Assembly (NCBI GenBank): GCA_903930255.1
Contig: CAIYYA010000073.1
Span: 1 to 61,921, forward strand
Length of the DNA stretch: 61,921 nt
Direction: 5' to 3'
Source: an uncultured beta proteobacterium
GTDB taxonomy: Bacteria; Pseudomonadota; Gammaproteobacteria; Burkholderiales; Burkholderiaceae_C
Part shown: positions 47,013-55,655 of the stretch, piece by piece
How positions within the stretch are numbered: position 1 is the stretch's first letter
Layout: each line of letters opens with the position of its first letter
The notes under the pieces: model-generated
Seen by the model: the letters and a program-made list of their open reading frames with translations, nothing else
Databases searched by the model: none
Told to the model about the DNA's origin: nothing
Position numbers and translations under genes: made by a program

Positions 47013-48413
47013 ATGGCTGAATTTCACGAAATCTCCCCCAACGCCCCGATTGCCGAGAAAGCCCTGAACTGGGTTGACAACCGGTTTCCGTTGTCCAAGC
47101 TCTTCAAAGAGCATATGAGCGAATACTACGCGCCCAAAAACTTCAATTTTTGGTACATTTTTGGTTCACTCTCGCTGCTCGTTCTAGTGATCCAGATCGT
47201 CACCGGTATTTTTCTGGTGATGCACTACAAGCCCGATGCAGCCCTGGCTTTCGCCTCCGTCGAATACATCATGCGTGATGTGCCCTGGGGCTGGCTGATT
47301 CGTTACATGCATTCCACCGGAGCGTCTGCTTTTTTTGTGGTGGTCTATCTGCACATGTTTCGTGGCCTGATGTACGGTAGCTACCGTAAACCGCGCGAGC
47401 TGATCTGGCTCTTTGGCTGTGGCATTTTCCTGGCGCTCATGGCCGAAGCTTTTATGGGCTACTTGCTGCCTTGGGGACAAATGAGCTATTGGGGTGCACA
47501 GGTGATCGTTAACCTGTTCTCTGCCATTCCTTTCATTGGCCCCGATCTGGCTTTGCTGATTCGTGGTGATTTTGTGGTGGGTGACGCCACGCTGAATCGT
47601 TTCTTCAGCTTTCACGTGATTGCTGTGCCACTGGTGCTATTGGGCTTGGTGGTGGCGCACATCATTGCGCTGCACGAAGTGGGCTCGAACAACCCCGATG
47701 GCGTTGAAATCAAAGCCACAAAAGATGCCAATGGGAAGCCACTTGATGGCATTCCGTTTCATCCTTACTACTCAGTGCATGACGTTTTTGGCGTCAGCGT
47801 GTTCTTGTTTGTGTTCTCGGCGATTGTGTTTTTCGCCCCTGAAATGGGTGGCTATTTCCTCGAGTACAACAACTTTATTCCAGCTGACCCATTTCAGACC
47901 CCGCTGCACATTGCCCCTGTCTGGTATTTCACACCTTTCTACACCTTGTTGCGTGCTGTCACCAGCGAGATGATGTATGTGCTGATGGCTTGCGTGCTGA
48001 TCGGCGCGGTGTTGGCTGTTACCAAGATCAAAATGCCAGCCCTTTTCAAAGCTGGCATTGTGGGCGCCGCACTGGTGATCGTTGCCATGATGCTGGCGAT
48101 TGATGCCAAATTTTGGGGCGTTGTAGCCATGGGTGGTGGCGTTGTGATTCTGTTCTTTTTGCCATGGCTCGACAACAGCAAGGTGAAATCGATTCGCTAT
48201 CGTCCAAGCTGGCATAAATATTTGTATGGCGTTTTTGTCATCAACTTCTTTGTGATTGGTTATCTGGGCACCCAACCAGTCTCAGATATTGCCGGACGCA
48301 TTTCTCAATTGGGAACGCTGTTCTACTTTGGCTTTTTTATTCTGATGCCCTGGTGGAGTCGTTTGGGTACGTTTAAGCCGGTGCCCGATCGCGTTACCTT
48401 CAAAGCGCACTGA
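47013..48413 (+). CDS. petB: Cytochrome bc1 complex cytochrome b subunit
   Basis: Di-heme b-type quinol oxidase subunit of complex III. It is 466 aa with eight core helices plus a C-terminal extension. Heme-ligand regions are [22 protein letters not shown] and [23 protein letters not shown], and the Qo-site motif equivalent to PEWY is [15 protein letters not shown] (a PVWY variant). petC follows after 15 bases. Confidence 0.97.
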   Translation: MAEFHEISPNAPIAEKALNWVDNRFPLSKLFKEHMSEYYAPKNFNFWYIFGSLSLLVLVIQIVTGIFLVMHYKPDAALAFASVEYIMRDVPWGWLIRYMHSTGASAFFVVVYLHMFRGLMYGSYRKPRELIWLFGCGIFLALMAEAFMGYLLPWGQMSYWGAQVIVNLFSAIPFIGPDLALLIRGDFVVGDATLNRFFSFHVIAVPLVLLGLVVAHIIALHEVGSNNPDGVEIKATKDANGKPLDGIPFHPYYSVHDVFGVSVFLFVFSAIVFFAPEMGGYFLEYNNFIPADPFQTPLHIAPVWYFTPFYTLLRAVTSEMMYVLMACVLIGAVLAVTKIKMPALFKAGIVGAALVIVAMMLAIDAKFWGVVAMGGGVVILFFLPWLDNSKVKSIRYRPSWHKYLYGVFVINFFVIGYLGTQPVSDIAGRISQLGTLFYFGFFILMPWWSRLGTFKPVPDRVTFKAH

Positions 48414-48428
48414 ACTGGAGTACACAAT

Positions 48429-49118
48429 ATGAAGATCATGGGTTTCACTCAAAAAATGGTGCTCGCTGTGATGTTGGCGCTGGGCATGACTGCTGCTGTT
48501 CAGGCCAATGTCGCGGGGCCTGCCTGGGACAAAGCGCCGAACAAGATCAATGACAACGCTGCACTACAAAACGGTGCCAAAATTTTTGTTAATTATTGTC
48601 TGAACTGTCATTCGGCTGCCTTCATGCGTTTCAACCGCTTACAAGACATTGGTCTTACCGCGGAGCAAATCAAAGACAACTTGCTCGTCACCAACAGCAA
48701 AATTGGTGAAACCATGAAAGCTGCCATTGATCCACAACAAGCTAAAGCTTGGTTTGGCGTGAATCCGCCCGACTTGACCGTGATTTCGCGTTCGCGTGCA
48801 GGCGCCGGTGGTACGGGTGCAGACTATCTTTACTCCTACATGCGTGGTTTTTACCGTGACGAAACCAAACCAACCGGCTGGAACAACCACATATTTCCAA
48901 ATGTTGCTATGCCCCATGCACTGTGGGAGCTGCAAGCCAACATGAGTCCGGCCAAATATGATGAAACCGTGGCTGACTTGGTTAACTATCTGCAGTGGAT
49001 GGCTGAGCCTGCACAAACCTCGCGTGAACGCATCGGCCTTTGGGTGTTGCTGTTTCTTGCAGGTTTAACTTTCTTGACTTGGCGTCTTAACGGCGCATAT
49101 TGGAAAGACATCAAGTAA
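48429..49118 (+). CDS. petC: Cytochrome bc1 complex cytochrome c1 subunit
   Basis: Membrane-anchored c-type cytochrome of complex III. It is 229 aa with a signal peptide ending near AVQANVA, one CxxCH heme site (CLNCHS near residue 57), an axial Met candidate in the NVAMPHALWELQ region, and a C-terminal anchor helix (GLWVLLFLAGLTFLTWRL). It is the short, monofunctional form, not fused to petB. Two tandem terminators follow. Confidence 0.96.
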   Translation: MKIMGFTQKMVLAVMLALGMTAAVQANVAGPAWDKAPNKINDNAALQNGAKIFVNYCLNCHSAAFMRFNRLQDIGLTAEQIKDNLLVTNSKIGETMKAAIDPQQAKAWFGVNPPDLTVISRSRAGAGGTGADYLYSYMRGFYRDETKPTGWNNHIFPNVAMPHALWELQANMSPAKYDETVADLVNYLQWMAEPAQTSRERIGLWVLLFLAGLTFLTWRLNGAYWKDIK

Positions 49119-49131
49119 ACCGCGCGCTACT

Positions 49132-49159
49132 GGCCGCACTGTGTTTGGTGCGGCCTTTT
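49132..49159 (+). terminator. Rho-independent terminator 1 after petC
   Basis: GGCCGCAC pairs with GTGCGGCC around TGTGTTTG, followed by TTTT. It begins 14 bases after the petC stop. Confidence 0.7.
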
Positions 49160-49166
49160 CTGTTCA

Positions 49167-49199
49167 GAGTGGGATGGCAGTCTGCCTCCCGCTCTTTTT
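49167..49199 (+). terminator. Rho-independent terminator 2 after petC
   Basis: GAGTGGGATGGCA pairs with TGCCTCCCGCTC (one G-T pair, one bulged T) followed by TTTTTGATTTTTT. It lies 21 bases before the sspA ATG, so sspA must start very close or be read through. Confidence 0.65.
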
Positions 49200-49220
49200 G
49201 ATTTTTTAGGAGCCTTCACC

Positions 49221-49832
49221 ATGATGGTGCTTTACTCGGGTACGACCTGCCCCTATTCTCATCGTTGCCGCTTTGTTTTGTTTGAAAAGGGCATGGACTT
49301 TGAGATTCGCGATGTGGACTTGTACAGCAAGCCTGAAGATATCAACGTGATGAACCCTTATGGACAAGTTCCCATTTTGGTCGAACGGGATCTGATTCTT
49401 TACGAATCCAACATCATCAACGAATACATTGATGAGCGTTTTCCGCACCCGCAACTCATGCCGGGTGATCCGGTTGATCGGGCTCGGGTTCGGTTGTTTT
49501 TGTTGAACTTTGAAAAAGAACTTTTTACGCACGTTTCTACCATGGAGAGCCGCTCCAGCAAGAATAACGAAAAAGCCCTGGAAAAAGCCCGCACACACAT
49601 CCGTGATCGCTTGACTCAGTTGGCGCCGGTGTTTTTGAAAAATAAATTCATGCTAGGTGATGGTTTTTCGATGCTCGACGTGGCGATTGCCCCCTTGCTT
49701 TGGCGCTTGGACTATTACGGTATTGAGTTGAGCAAAAATGCAGCTCCGTTGCTCAAATATGCTGAGCGGATTTTTTCGCGTCCAGCCTATATCGAAGCGC
49801 TCACGCCGTCTGAAAAAGTTATGCGCAAATAA
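49221..49832 (+). CDS. sspA: Stringent starvation protein A (GST-fold, RNA polymerase-associated)
   Basis: 203 aa. SspA binds RNA polymerase in stress and stationary phase. It has a glutathione S-transferase fold: the N-terminal thioredoxin-like half (GTTCPYSHRCRFVLFEKGMDF, PYGQVPILVERD, LYESNIINEYIDERFPH) and an all-helical C-terminal half (FMLGDGFSMLDVAIAPLLWR). The ATG has AGGAGCC upstream. It is followed by sspB, the usual pair. Confidence 0.95.
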   Translation: MMVLYSGTTCPYSHRCRFVLFEKGMDFEIRDVDLYSKPEDINVMNPYGQVPILVERDLILYESNIINEYIDERFPHPQLMPGDPVDRARVRLFLLNFEKELFTHVSTMESRSSKNNEKALEKARTHIRDRLTQLAPVFLKNKFMLGDGFSMLDVAIAPLLWRLDYYGIELSKNAAPLLKYAERIFSRPAYIEALTPSEKVMRK

Positions 49833-49843
49833 GACATCGGAAC

Positions 49844-50329
49844 ATGGCAAAAACTCCGGATTTGACATCGACACGACCGTATTTGATTCGTGCTTGGCAC
49901 GAGTGGTGTAGTGACAATGGCCTAACACCCTATGTCACTGTTGCTGTGAACAACTTGGTTCAGGTGCCACGCGAATTTGTCAAAGATGGTGAAATTGTGC
50001 TGAATATCGGCTACGACGCCACCACAGCACTGGCTATCGACAACGAATATCTGGCCTTTAAAGCCAGGTTTTCAGGTGTGGTGAAAGACATTCTGGTGCC
50101 TATTGATCAAGTCATGGCAATTTTTGCCCGGGAAAATGGTCAAGGCATGGCATTTGTCAATCCGGAGCAATCTAAAACCCTGCAAGCGGATGCCGTTGCG
50201 CCAGCCAAAGCGCCGCGCTCGGTGCATTTGAGCAGCGTTCCTTTGGCAAATGCCGACGGTGCAGCAGAACCAGAGTCAGTCCAAGCAAAACCTCCAACGG
50301 GTCGACCAGCGTTGACGCGCATCAAATAG
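49844..50329 (+). CDS. sspB: ClpXP protease specificity-enhancing factor SspB
   Basis: Adaptor that delivers ssrA-tagged proteins to ClpXP. It is 161 aa. A folded N-terminal domain (RPYLIRAWHEWCSDNGLTPY, FSGVVKDILVPIDQVMAIFAREN) is followed by a flexible tail ending RPALTRIK, which matches the C-terminal ClpX-binding motif of SspB proteins. The gene begins 11 bases after sspA and converges with the histidine kinase gene. Confidence 0.94.
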   Translation: MAKTPDLTSTRPYLIRAWHEWCSDNGLTPYVTVAVNNLVQVPREFVKDGEIVLNIGYDATTALAIDNEYLAFKARFSGVVKDILVPIDQVMAIFARENGQGMAFVNPEQSKTLQADAVAPAKAPRSVHLSSVPLANADGAAEPESVQAKPPTGRPALTRIK

Positions 50330-50366
50330 AGGGTGAGGGGTTTGCTTCGATTGGCTCAAACGGGGG

Positions 50367-52370
50367 TTAAAGCCACCGGGCCAGTGCCAATTTCAAGGCA
50401 TTAAGCGCAATCGGTTTGGTTAAAAAGTCGTTCATACCAACGCCAAAGCAGCGCTTGCGGTCTTCATCAAAAGCGTCGGCTGTCAGGGCAATAATGGGCA
50501 GCGGTTGGCGCTGCTGCTGCGCTTCCCACTGCCGAATATGCTGTGTGGCGCTGTAGCCGTCCATCACCGGCATTTGTAAATCCATCAAAATCAGGTCTGG
50601 TAAGTCTTCTGCGCCTGCTTGGGTGATGATCTGCACCGCTTGTTCTCCGTCACGCGCCAAGCTGCTGCTTAAACCGAGTTGGTTCAGCAAGGATTCGATC
50701 ACCATGGCATTCACTGGATTGTCTTCAACCACCAGCAGCCTGGCCTTCAGTTGTCTGATTGAGAGCGTCGCATCAGCACTCGCTGCAGTTTGTAGTGGTA
50801 AATCCGGCAGGGTCGTGTCGACGGCGCCGACCTGAAGCCGCACCCGAAACCAAAAATGAGAGCCGGCACCGGGTTCGCTGTCCACACCCACATCACCACC
50901 CATGGCCTTGGCCAAGCTGCGCACGATCGACAAGCCCAGCCCTGATCCCCCAAACTCGCGCGTGGTCGAGCTGTCAGCCTGGGTAAATGGCTTGAACAGC
51001 ATGTCTTGTTTGTCTGCAGGAACCCCCATCCCGGTGTCGCTGACCGAAAACTCCAGCAGTGCAAATTGGCCCTGCCGATCAACCTCTGTGGCTGAGACAC
51101 GCACGCTACCCTGTTGCGTAAATTTGATAGCGTTGCCAATCAGATTCGAGAGCATTTGCCCCAGGCGGTGCGCGTCCCCCAAATAGCGTTGTGCAGAAAG
51201 CCCCACCCAGTGCGCGCTCAGGTTCAAGTGTTTGGCTTGTGCAGCTCCGGTGAATAAGGTGTTGGTCTCCAGCATTACAGCAGCGGGTTCAAACGGCGCT
51301 GACTCGAGCATAAATTTGCCAGCCTCAATTTTTGACAAATCGAGTATGTCGTTGAGCAGGTTCAGCAGGGTATGTCCACTTGAGAGAATGGTACGCACAT
51401 GGCTTTGTCGCTCTGTCTCTGTCAGGTTGGGAATCAGCAGCAATTGCGCCATGCCCAAAACCCCGTTCATTGGCGTGCGGATTTCGTGGCTCATCGTGGC
51501 CAGAAAACGGCTCTTGGCCAGATTGGCAGCTTCTGCGGCATTTTTGGCTTCATGCAATTGCTGCTGAATGCGCCGATGCGCCGTGATGTCGTCAAAAACC
51601 CAGATGCTGCCGGCTGCTGAGTCATTCAGATCAACCACTTTGCCTGAAAGACTGATCCAGATCAGGGTGCCATTTTTGTGCAGCAGTTCAATTTCAGTGG
51701 TGAAGGTTCCGCTAGCAGCAAATGCCGCGTAGCCTGCTTTTCCGAGTTCGTCATAAGACGCCTGCGTTGGATAAAACAGGCGGGTACTTTGGTTCTCCAT
51801 TTCTGCCATGGAATAACCAAACATTTCACTCATATGCTGGTTAGCCCATATCTGTATGCGATTGCGCACGAACGTGATACCCACACTGGAGTTGTCGAGA
51901 ATGGTGCCGAGCAGCAATTGAATTTTATTGCGCTCGGCAATGTCCGCGCTGATTTTTGACAGGTGCTGCACTTGACGCCGATAAAACAGCAGGGTGAGCA
52001 GGCTGATCGCCAACAAGGTTGGTAACACGACTAACAGCACGGCCTGCGTTTGCGCACGCCATGCCAGCAGGGCTGAGCTGCTTAAATAGTGCGTCACCAC
52101 CACAATTGGGTATAGACGAGAGGCTCGGTAGGCTGTTAGTGACTGACCTCGACCTGGCTCGCTTGGGTCGTGGATAAATCTGCCAGATTCGACATGATCG
52201 AGTTGCAGATCACGCACCACATAGTCTTCGATCGCGCCTATCTGTTCAAGCTGACGAGAGTCCAATAACAGCGTTCCATCAAAGCGCAATACTTCAACGC
52301 TGCCCTGGTCTGCATCAAATGACTGCAGAATGTGATTCACATAAAAATCTGGGTTGAGTGCGGTCAACAA
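50367..52370 (-). CDS. Hybrid sensor histidine kinase, C-terminal part after frameshift
   Basis: Open for 667 codons, but it is the continuation of the N-terminal frame at 52315-52920. Domain order: end of the periplasmic Cache-like sensor, a membrane helix (QAVLLVVLPTLLAISLLTLLF, near residue 120), PAS (about 155-270), HisKA with the phospho-His in ATMSHEIRTPMNG (near residue 300), HATPase (NAIKFT, DTGMGVP, GGSGLGLSI), and a C-terminal receiver with LVVEDNPVN, the phospho-Asp in LILMDLQMPVMDG and FLTKPI. The start shown has no ribosome site of its own. Removing one base from the T9 tract (minus strand, 52369-52377) joins both parts into about 850 aa. Confidence 0.88.
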   Translation of the reverse strand: MLTALNPDFYVNHILQSFDADQGSVEVLRFDGTLLLDSRQLEQIGAIEDYVVRDLQLDHVESGRFIHDPSEPGRGQSLTAYRASRLYPIVVVTHYLSSSALLAWRAQTQAVLLVVLPTLLAISLLTLLFYRRQVQHLSKISADIAERNKIQLLLGTILDNSSVGITFVRNRIQIWANQHMSEMFGYSMAEMENQSTRLFYPTQASYDELGKAGYAAFAASGTFTTEIELLHKNGTLIWISLSGKVVDLNDSAAGSIWVFDDITAHRRIQQQLHEAKNAAEAANLAKSRFLATMSHEIRTPMNGVLGMAQLLLIPNLTETERQSHVRTILSSGHTLLNLLNDILDLSKIEAGKFMLESAPFEPAAVMLETNTLFTGAAQAKHLNLSAHWVGLSAQRYLGDAHRLGQMLSNLIGNAIKFTQQGSVRVSATEVDRQGQFALLEFSVSDTGMGVPADKQDMLFKPFTQADSSTTREFGGSGLGLSIVRSLAKAMGGDVGVDSEPGAGSHFWFRVRLQVGAVDTTLPDLPLQTAASADATLSIRQLKARLLVVEDNPVNAMVIESLLNQLGLSSSLARDGEQAVQIITQAGAEDLPDLILMDLQMPVMDGYSATQHIRQWEAQQQRQPLPIIALTADAFDEDRKRCFGVGMNDFLTKPIALNALKLALARWL

Positions 52371-52920
52371 AAAAAAACGGCTTCTCGTTGACGATGAGCT
52401 GTTTGCTCAGAGGGATGAAATACTGCGCGTTGGCGGTCACGGGTGCTGAGGGTGTTGCTGTCAAACCGTCTGAAAAATCGCGACCTGCCAAGGGACGGCC
52501 AATGCGTAAAAGATCGGATGCACCATTCGTCAGCGGTAAAAAATCAGCCTGACTGACAAAAACACCCACATTCATTGGGTTTGAGCTGACCAGAATGCGC
52601 CCCTTGTCATCCAGCAGTGAGATTGAGCGCAGATGCGGCGTCTGGCGCAGAGTTGTTAGCATCACGCGCTGAATCTCGGGAAGTTTCAGCGCCACCGAAT
52701 CCTGCGGGACCACATAGGCTGCAGCCAACGCCGTTACCTGTAGACTTTGCGTCAAATAATCTTCAAAACTACGCGACTTGGCTGCGGCTATTTCCATACC
52801 AACATTCATTGCATGTTGGCGCAAAGTCCACAGCGTGTAGCCGGTCAAGGCCAGCATGGTGCAGACAAACAAAGCCAATGCGCCAAAAACTGCCCGGCGC
52901 AATGACATACCAGCTTTCAT
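52315..52920 (-). CDS. Hybrid sensor histidine kinase, N-terminal part before frameshift
   Basis: Starts at ATG 52920, overlapping the stop of the upstream binding-protein gene. It has an N-terminal membrane helix (AVFGALALFVCTMLALTGYTL) and a periplasmic Cache-like segment (LRQTPHLRSISLLDDKGRIL, GRPLAGRDFSDG, YFIPLSKQL). After EKPFFF the frame runs off into an unrelated tail and stops at 52315. In the other frame the natural continuation LLTALNPDFYVNHI follows, so the true gene is 50367-52920 with a one-base shift at the T9 tract. Confidence 0.85.
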   Translation of the reverse strand: MKAGMSLRRAVFGALALFVCTMLALTGYTLWTLRQHAMNVGMEIAAAKSRSFEDYLTQSLQVTALAAAYVVPQDSVALKLPEIQRVMLTTLRQTPHLRSISLLDDKGRILVSSNPMNVGVFVSQADFLPLTNGASDLLRIGRPLAGRDFSDGLTATPSAPVTANAQYFIPLSKQLIVNEKPFFFVDRTQPRFLCESHSAVI

Positions 52921-53729
52921 CAGGGGGCGACGATGGGTGACAAGCCGTGCTGTTTGGCGGCTGCAAGCAAGCGACCATCACGTTTGATGTCTGCCACAAA
53001 ACGCTCAAGTCGGGCATGCCAAGCATCATCGCCGGGTTTGATGGCGTAGGCGTAAGGCGTCATGTGATAGGTGCCAGGCGGCGCCACCAGGCGCGCCCAC
53101 TCGGCGTTAATCAAAAAACGCTGGCTATAGGGAAAATCGGTCATGAATACGTCGGCACGACCGGCTTGTACTTCTTGTTCACGGGCAAACGGTGTGTCAA
53201 GCACCAACAATTGTGCAACTTTGAGTTTTGTTTTCATGACAGGTTCATGCAGTGTGCCTTTAGCAACAGCCACCACCGATCCACTCTTGTCGATATCGTC
53301 CCAATTTTTGATGCGACGGTTGGTTTTCGTGGTGATGGCATAAATATCGCTTGCCAGATGCGGCTTGGAAAAACGCAGCTTCTCGGCACGCTGCGGCGTG
53401 ATGCCAATGGCAAACATGGCAACATCGCAGCGCTCTTGCGTGACATCGTCAATCAGCTTGGCAAATGAACTGTCAACAAACTGCACGGCCACCGACAAGT
53501 CTTTGCCAAGCGCGTTGGCCATATCAATGTCGATGCCCGCAAGCTGTTGCGTTTTCGGGTTTCGATAAGTGATGCTGTAGTAATCGGGCCAGATACAGAC
53601 GCGCAGCAACTTGTCAGTTTGAATGCGATCGAGTCGACTGCTGGGTGTGTTTTGCGCTGCGGCAGGGCTCTGCAAGCAGCTGCAAACACCAAGCAGCAAA
53701 ATGGCACGCAGCACATGAAGAAAGCGCAT
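52920..53729 (-). CDS. Periplasmic amino-acid-type solute-binding protein (SBP family 3)
   Basis: 269 aa from ATG 53729 (GGAG upstream; an in-frame TTG four codons earlier contains that site). Signal peptide ends near SPAAAQ. Family-3 binding protein features: LRVCIWPDYYSITYRNPKTQ, LAGIDIDMANALGKDL, ERCDVAMFAIGITPQR, and GRADVFMTDFPYS. No ABC permease or ATPase is adjacent. Its stop overlaps the histidine kinase start, so it may present a ligand to the kinase rather than to a transporter. Confidence 0.88.
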   Translation of the reverse strand: MRFLHVLRAILLLGVCSCLQSPAAAQNTPSSRLDRIQTDKLLRVCIWPDYYSITYRNPKTQQLAGIDIDMANALGKDLSVAVQFVDSSFAKLIDDVTQERCDVAMFAIGITPQRAEKLRFSKPHLASDIYAITTKTNRRIKNWDDIDKSGSVVAVAKGTLHEPVMKTKLKVAQLLVLDTPFAREQEVQAGRADVFMTDFPYSQRFLINAEWARLVAPPGTYHMTPYAYAIKPGDDAWHARLERFVADIKRDGRLLAAAKQHGLSPIVAP

Positions 53730-53782
53730 GGGTATCTCCAAAAACGCCCATTTTATGGATTGCGTGAACGCTCCGTCAAATA

Positions 53783-53806
53783 AAAAAGGGGCCGAAGCCC
53801 CTTTTT
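53783..53806. terminator. Bidirectional-looking Rho-independent terminator
   Basis: AAAAAGGGGC-CGAA-GCCCCTTTTT, a perfect 10-bp stem with a four-base loop. It lies 14 bases past the stop of the autotransporter gene (minus strand) and ends its transcript before the binding-protein gene. Confidence 0.88.
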
Positions 53807-53820
53807 GATGCGAAGTCAGT

Positions 53821-55584
53821 TCAAAAGCTTAAAGCAGCATTGATGTTGAACGAATTGGAAGATTGCGCTCCCGAAATCATCGCCTTGCGGTAAGCCGCAC
53901 TCAAAGTGAATTTATCCGTGACACTCAGACTGGCGCCCATTCCCAAATTAACAGCCGTTGCTCCGATGCCAGGTGAACGCACGGTGAAAGAAGTGGTTTC
54001 ACCCACCACATGGGCTGTGACATCGCGCTCAGCACCCGCAGATTGATGGCTTACGCCCAATCGGCCGTTCAAGGTGAATTGTGGGTTCACTAGAAATTTG
54101 CCGTTGACGGCTGCTTCGGTCACCATGCTGTTGGTGTTCATGGCCGCTACATGCAAGGCTTGCAGTTTGTTAGTGTTGCTTTCGTCGAAGCTATTCACTG
54201 AACTGTTCAAATAGCCCACGCTGAACTCTGGTTGAATCAGCATGGTTGGGCTTTGAATGGCACGGTATTTCAACGCCACAGATGCAGAGCTTGCATTCGA
54301 GCCCACACCCTTAAAGCGTGACAAACCTGCTAAGGCAGCCGATGTTCCAGCCGTTGCACGGGTTCCTTCGCTGGTGTAATTGGCCAGACTCAAGCTACCG
54401 GTGACGGTCAAGCTCTTGTCCGCGCCAGCGCTGAATTCGCCAAAAAGACCATAAACATTGCCAGTTGTGCTGCCTTTGGTGTAAGTGGTGTCGAGCGAAC
54501 CTGAGTCGATGCCCACAAAAACCCCGGCAGTGAATTGCGGGCTGACCGTAAAGCGCATACCGGTAATGGCACCCTTGCTCTTGAGCGAATAGTCAGCCTG
54601 GTTGAGTGAACTCGATGATCCGGTGTCAAAGTTTGTATAGCCAGCAAAAATTGCATATTTATCGGTCTGGGTCATCGGCCGCATGTTCACCGCACTTTCG
54701 GTGTAGTTGCTCGTTGCACGCCCGGCGTATTCAGAGAATCCGGCGTAGGCCTCGGGTGAGGCGCGGTTCGAAATCAGGCTGATATCCGATGCTGTGACTC
54801 CAGGTGCCAATAGCAAGGAAATCAAATCGCCACCGGCGTATTGGTGGTTTGCAACTTTCAGGTTATTGACCATTGCTTGCAAGTTCGCGCTGGCACCTGG
54901 CATGGCATTGAGAAGGTTGCTTCCTGTTGTTGCCGTGAGTAGACCCGTTCCAATCAGCTCGCCAGTGCTCAGGTTCACGATCATGTCATTGGCAAAATTG
55001 CTTTGAAAGGTCTTGAACGACCCGCTGATTGAGCCGGGTGCACCTTGAATGAATGTAAATTTGTCCCCCTTGGCCGGTTCAAAAGTACTCGTCTGCATCA
55101 GATTCAGGATACTTGAGGCCGGATTCAGTGTGGTTGTGCCTCCTACCAACACTTGGTCGTGCCCTGCAGTAGCGTGTCCGGCGCCACTCTTGCCCCACAC
55201 CTCGATGTCCAACTGGCCGTTTTCAACGTAATTTCCTGTCACGGTCATGATGCCAGGCGAGTTGCCGGGTGAAGTGGTGCCATTGCCGGTGAATTTGCCG
55301 GTGATCGTTCCGTTGCCGCCAAAGGTCCCACCCACATTCACCAGCACATTGTTGGTGATGGTGCCGTTGTTGAGTAACTTACCGCCTGTATTAACAATGG
55401 TATCGACGGTGACATTGCTGTTGTTGATGGTTCCCGTGTTATTCAAGGTACCGCCGTTATTCACCACCGTGTTGCTGGTGTTGATAGTGCCAGTGTTGGC
55501 CACAGTCCCTGCATCCACCGTCGTGCCTTGGGTAAAGGTGTTGGTGCCACTCAGATCCAATTGACCGGTGCCGGACTTGGTCAA
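53821..55584 (-). CDS. Autotransporter, C-terminal part with beta-barrel (after frameshift)
   Basis: 587 codons from a TTG; the same frame is open back to about 55680 and continues the passenger of the next feature (GTLTLNGYNLNV, then GALTKSGTGQLDL). It has Asn/Thr/Gly-rich short repeats (NNGGTLNNTGTINNS), the SPGNSPGIMTVTGNY motif, the passenger-barrel junction, and a C-terminal outer-membrane beta-barrel of about 270 residues ending in Phe (NAALSF). One extra base near 55664-55670 would join it to the N-terminal part. A terminator follows. Confidence 0.88.
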   Translation of the reverse strand: MTKSGTGQLDLSGTNTFTQGTTVDAGTVANTGTINTSNTVVNNGGTLNNTGTINNSNVTVDTIVNTGGKLLNNGTITNNVLVNVGGTFGGNGTITGKFTGNGTTSPGNSPGIMTVTGNYVENGQLDIEVWGKSGAGHATAGHDQVLVGGTTTLNPASSILNLMQTSTFEPAKGDKFTFIQGAPGSISGSFKTFQSNFANDMIVNLSTGELIGTGLLTATTGSNLLNAMPGASANLQAMVNNLKVANHQYAGGDLISLLLAPGVTASDISLISNRASPEAYAGFSEYAGRATSNYTESAVNMRPMTQTDKYAIFAGYTNFDTGSSSSLNQADYSLKSKGAITGMRFTVSPQFTAGVFVGIDSGSLDTTYTKGSTTGNVYGLFGEFSAGADKSLTVTGSLSLANYTSEGTRATAGTSAALAGLSRFKGVGSNASSASVALKYRAIQSPTMLIQPEFSVGYLNSSVNSFDESNTNKLQALHVAAMNTNSMVTEAAVNGKFLVNPQFTLNGRLGVSHQSAGAERDVTAHVVGETTSFTVRSPGIGATAVNLGMGASLSVTDKFTLSAAYRKAMISGAQSSNSFNINAALSF

Positions 55585-55655
55585 AGCGCCTGAGGTTGTG
55601 GTGCTTCCTGTGAAGGAGCCCCCCTGGATTACGTTTAGGTTGTAGCCGTTGAGCG

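Noticed and set aside
50330-50366. Possible tRNA or terminator between sspB and the kinase gene
   Set aside because: Only 37 bases with a weak GTTTG/CAAAC pairing; no cloverleaf and no T tract.
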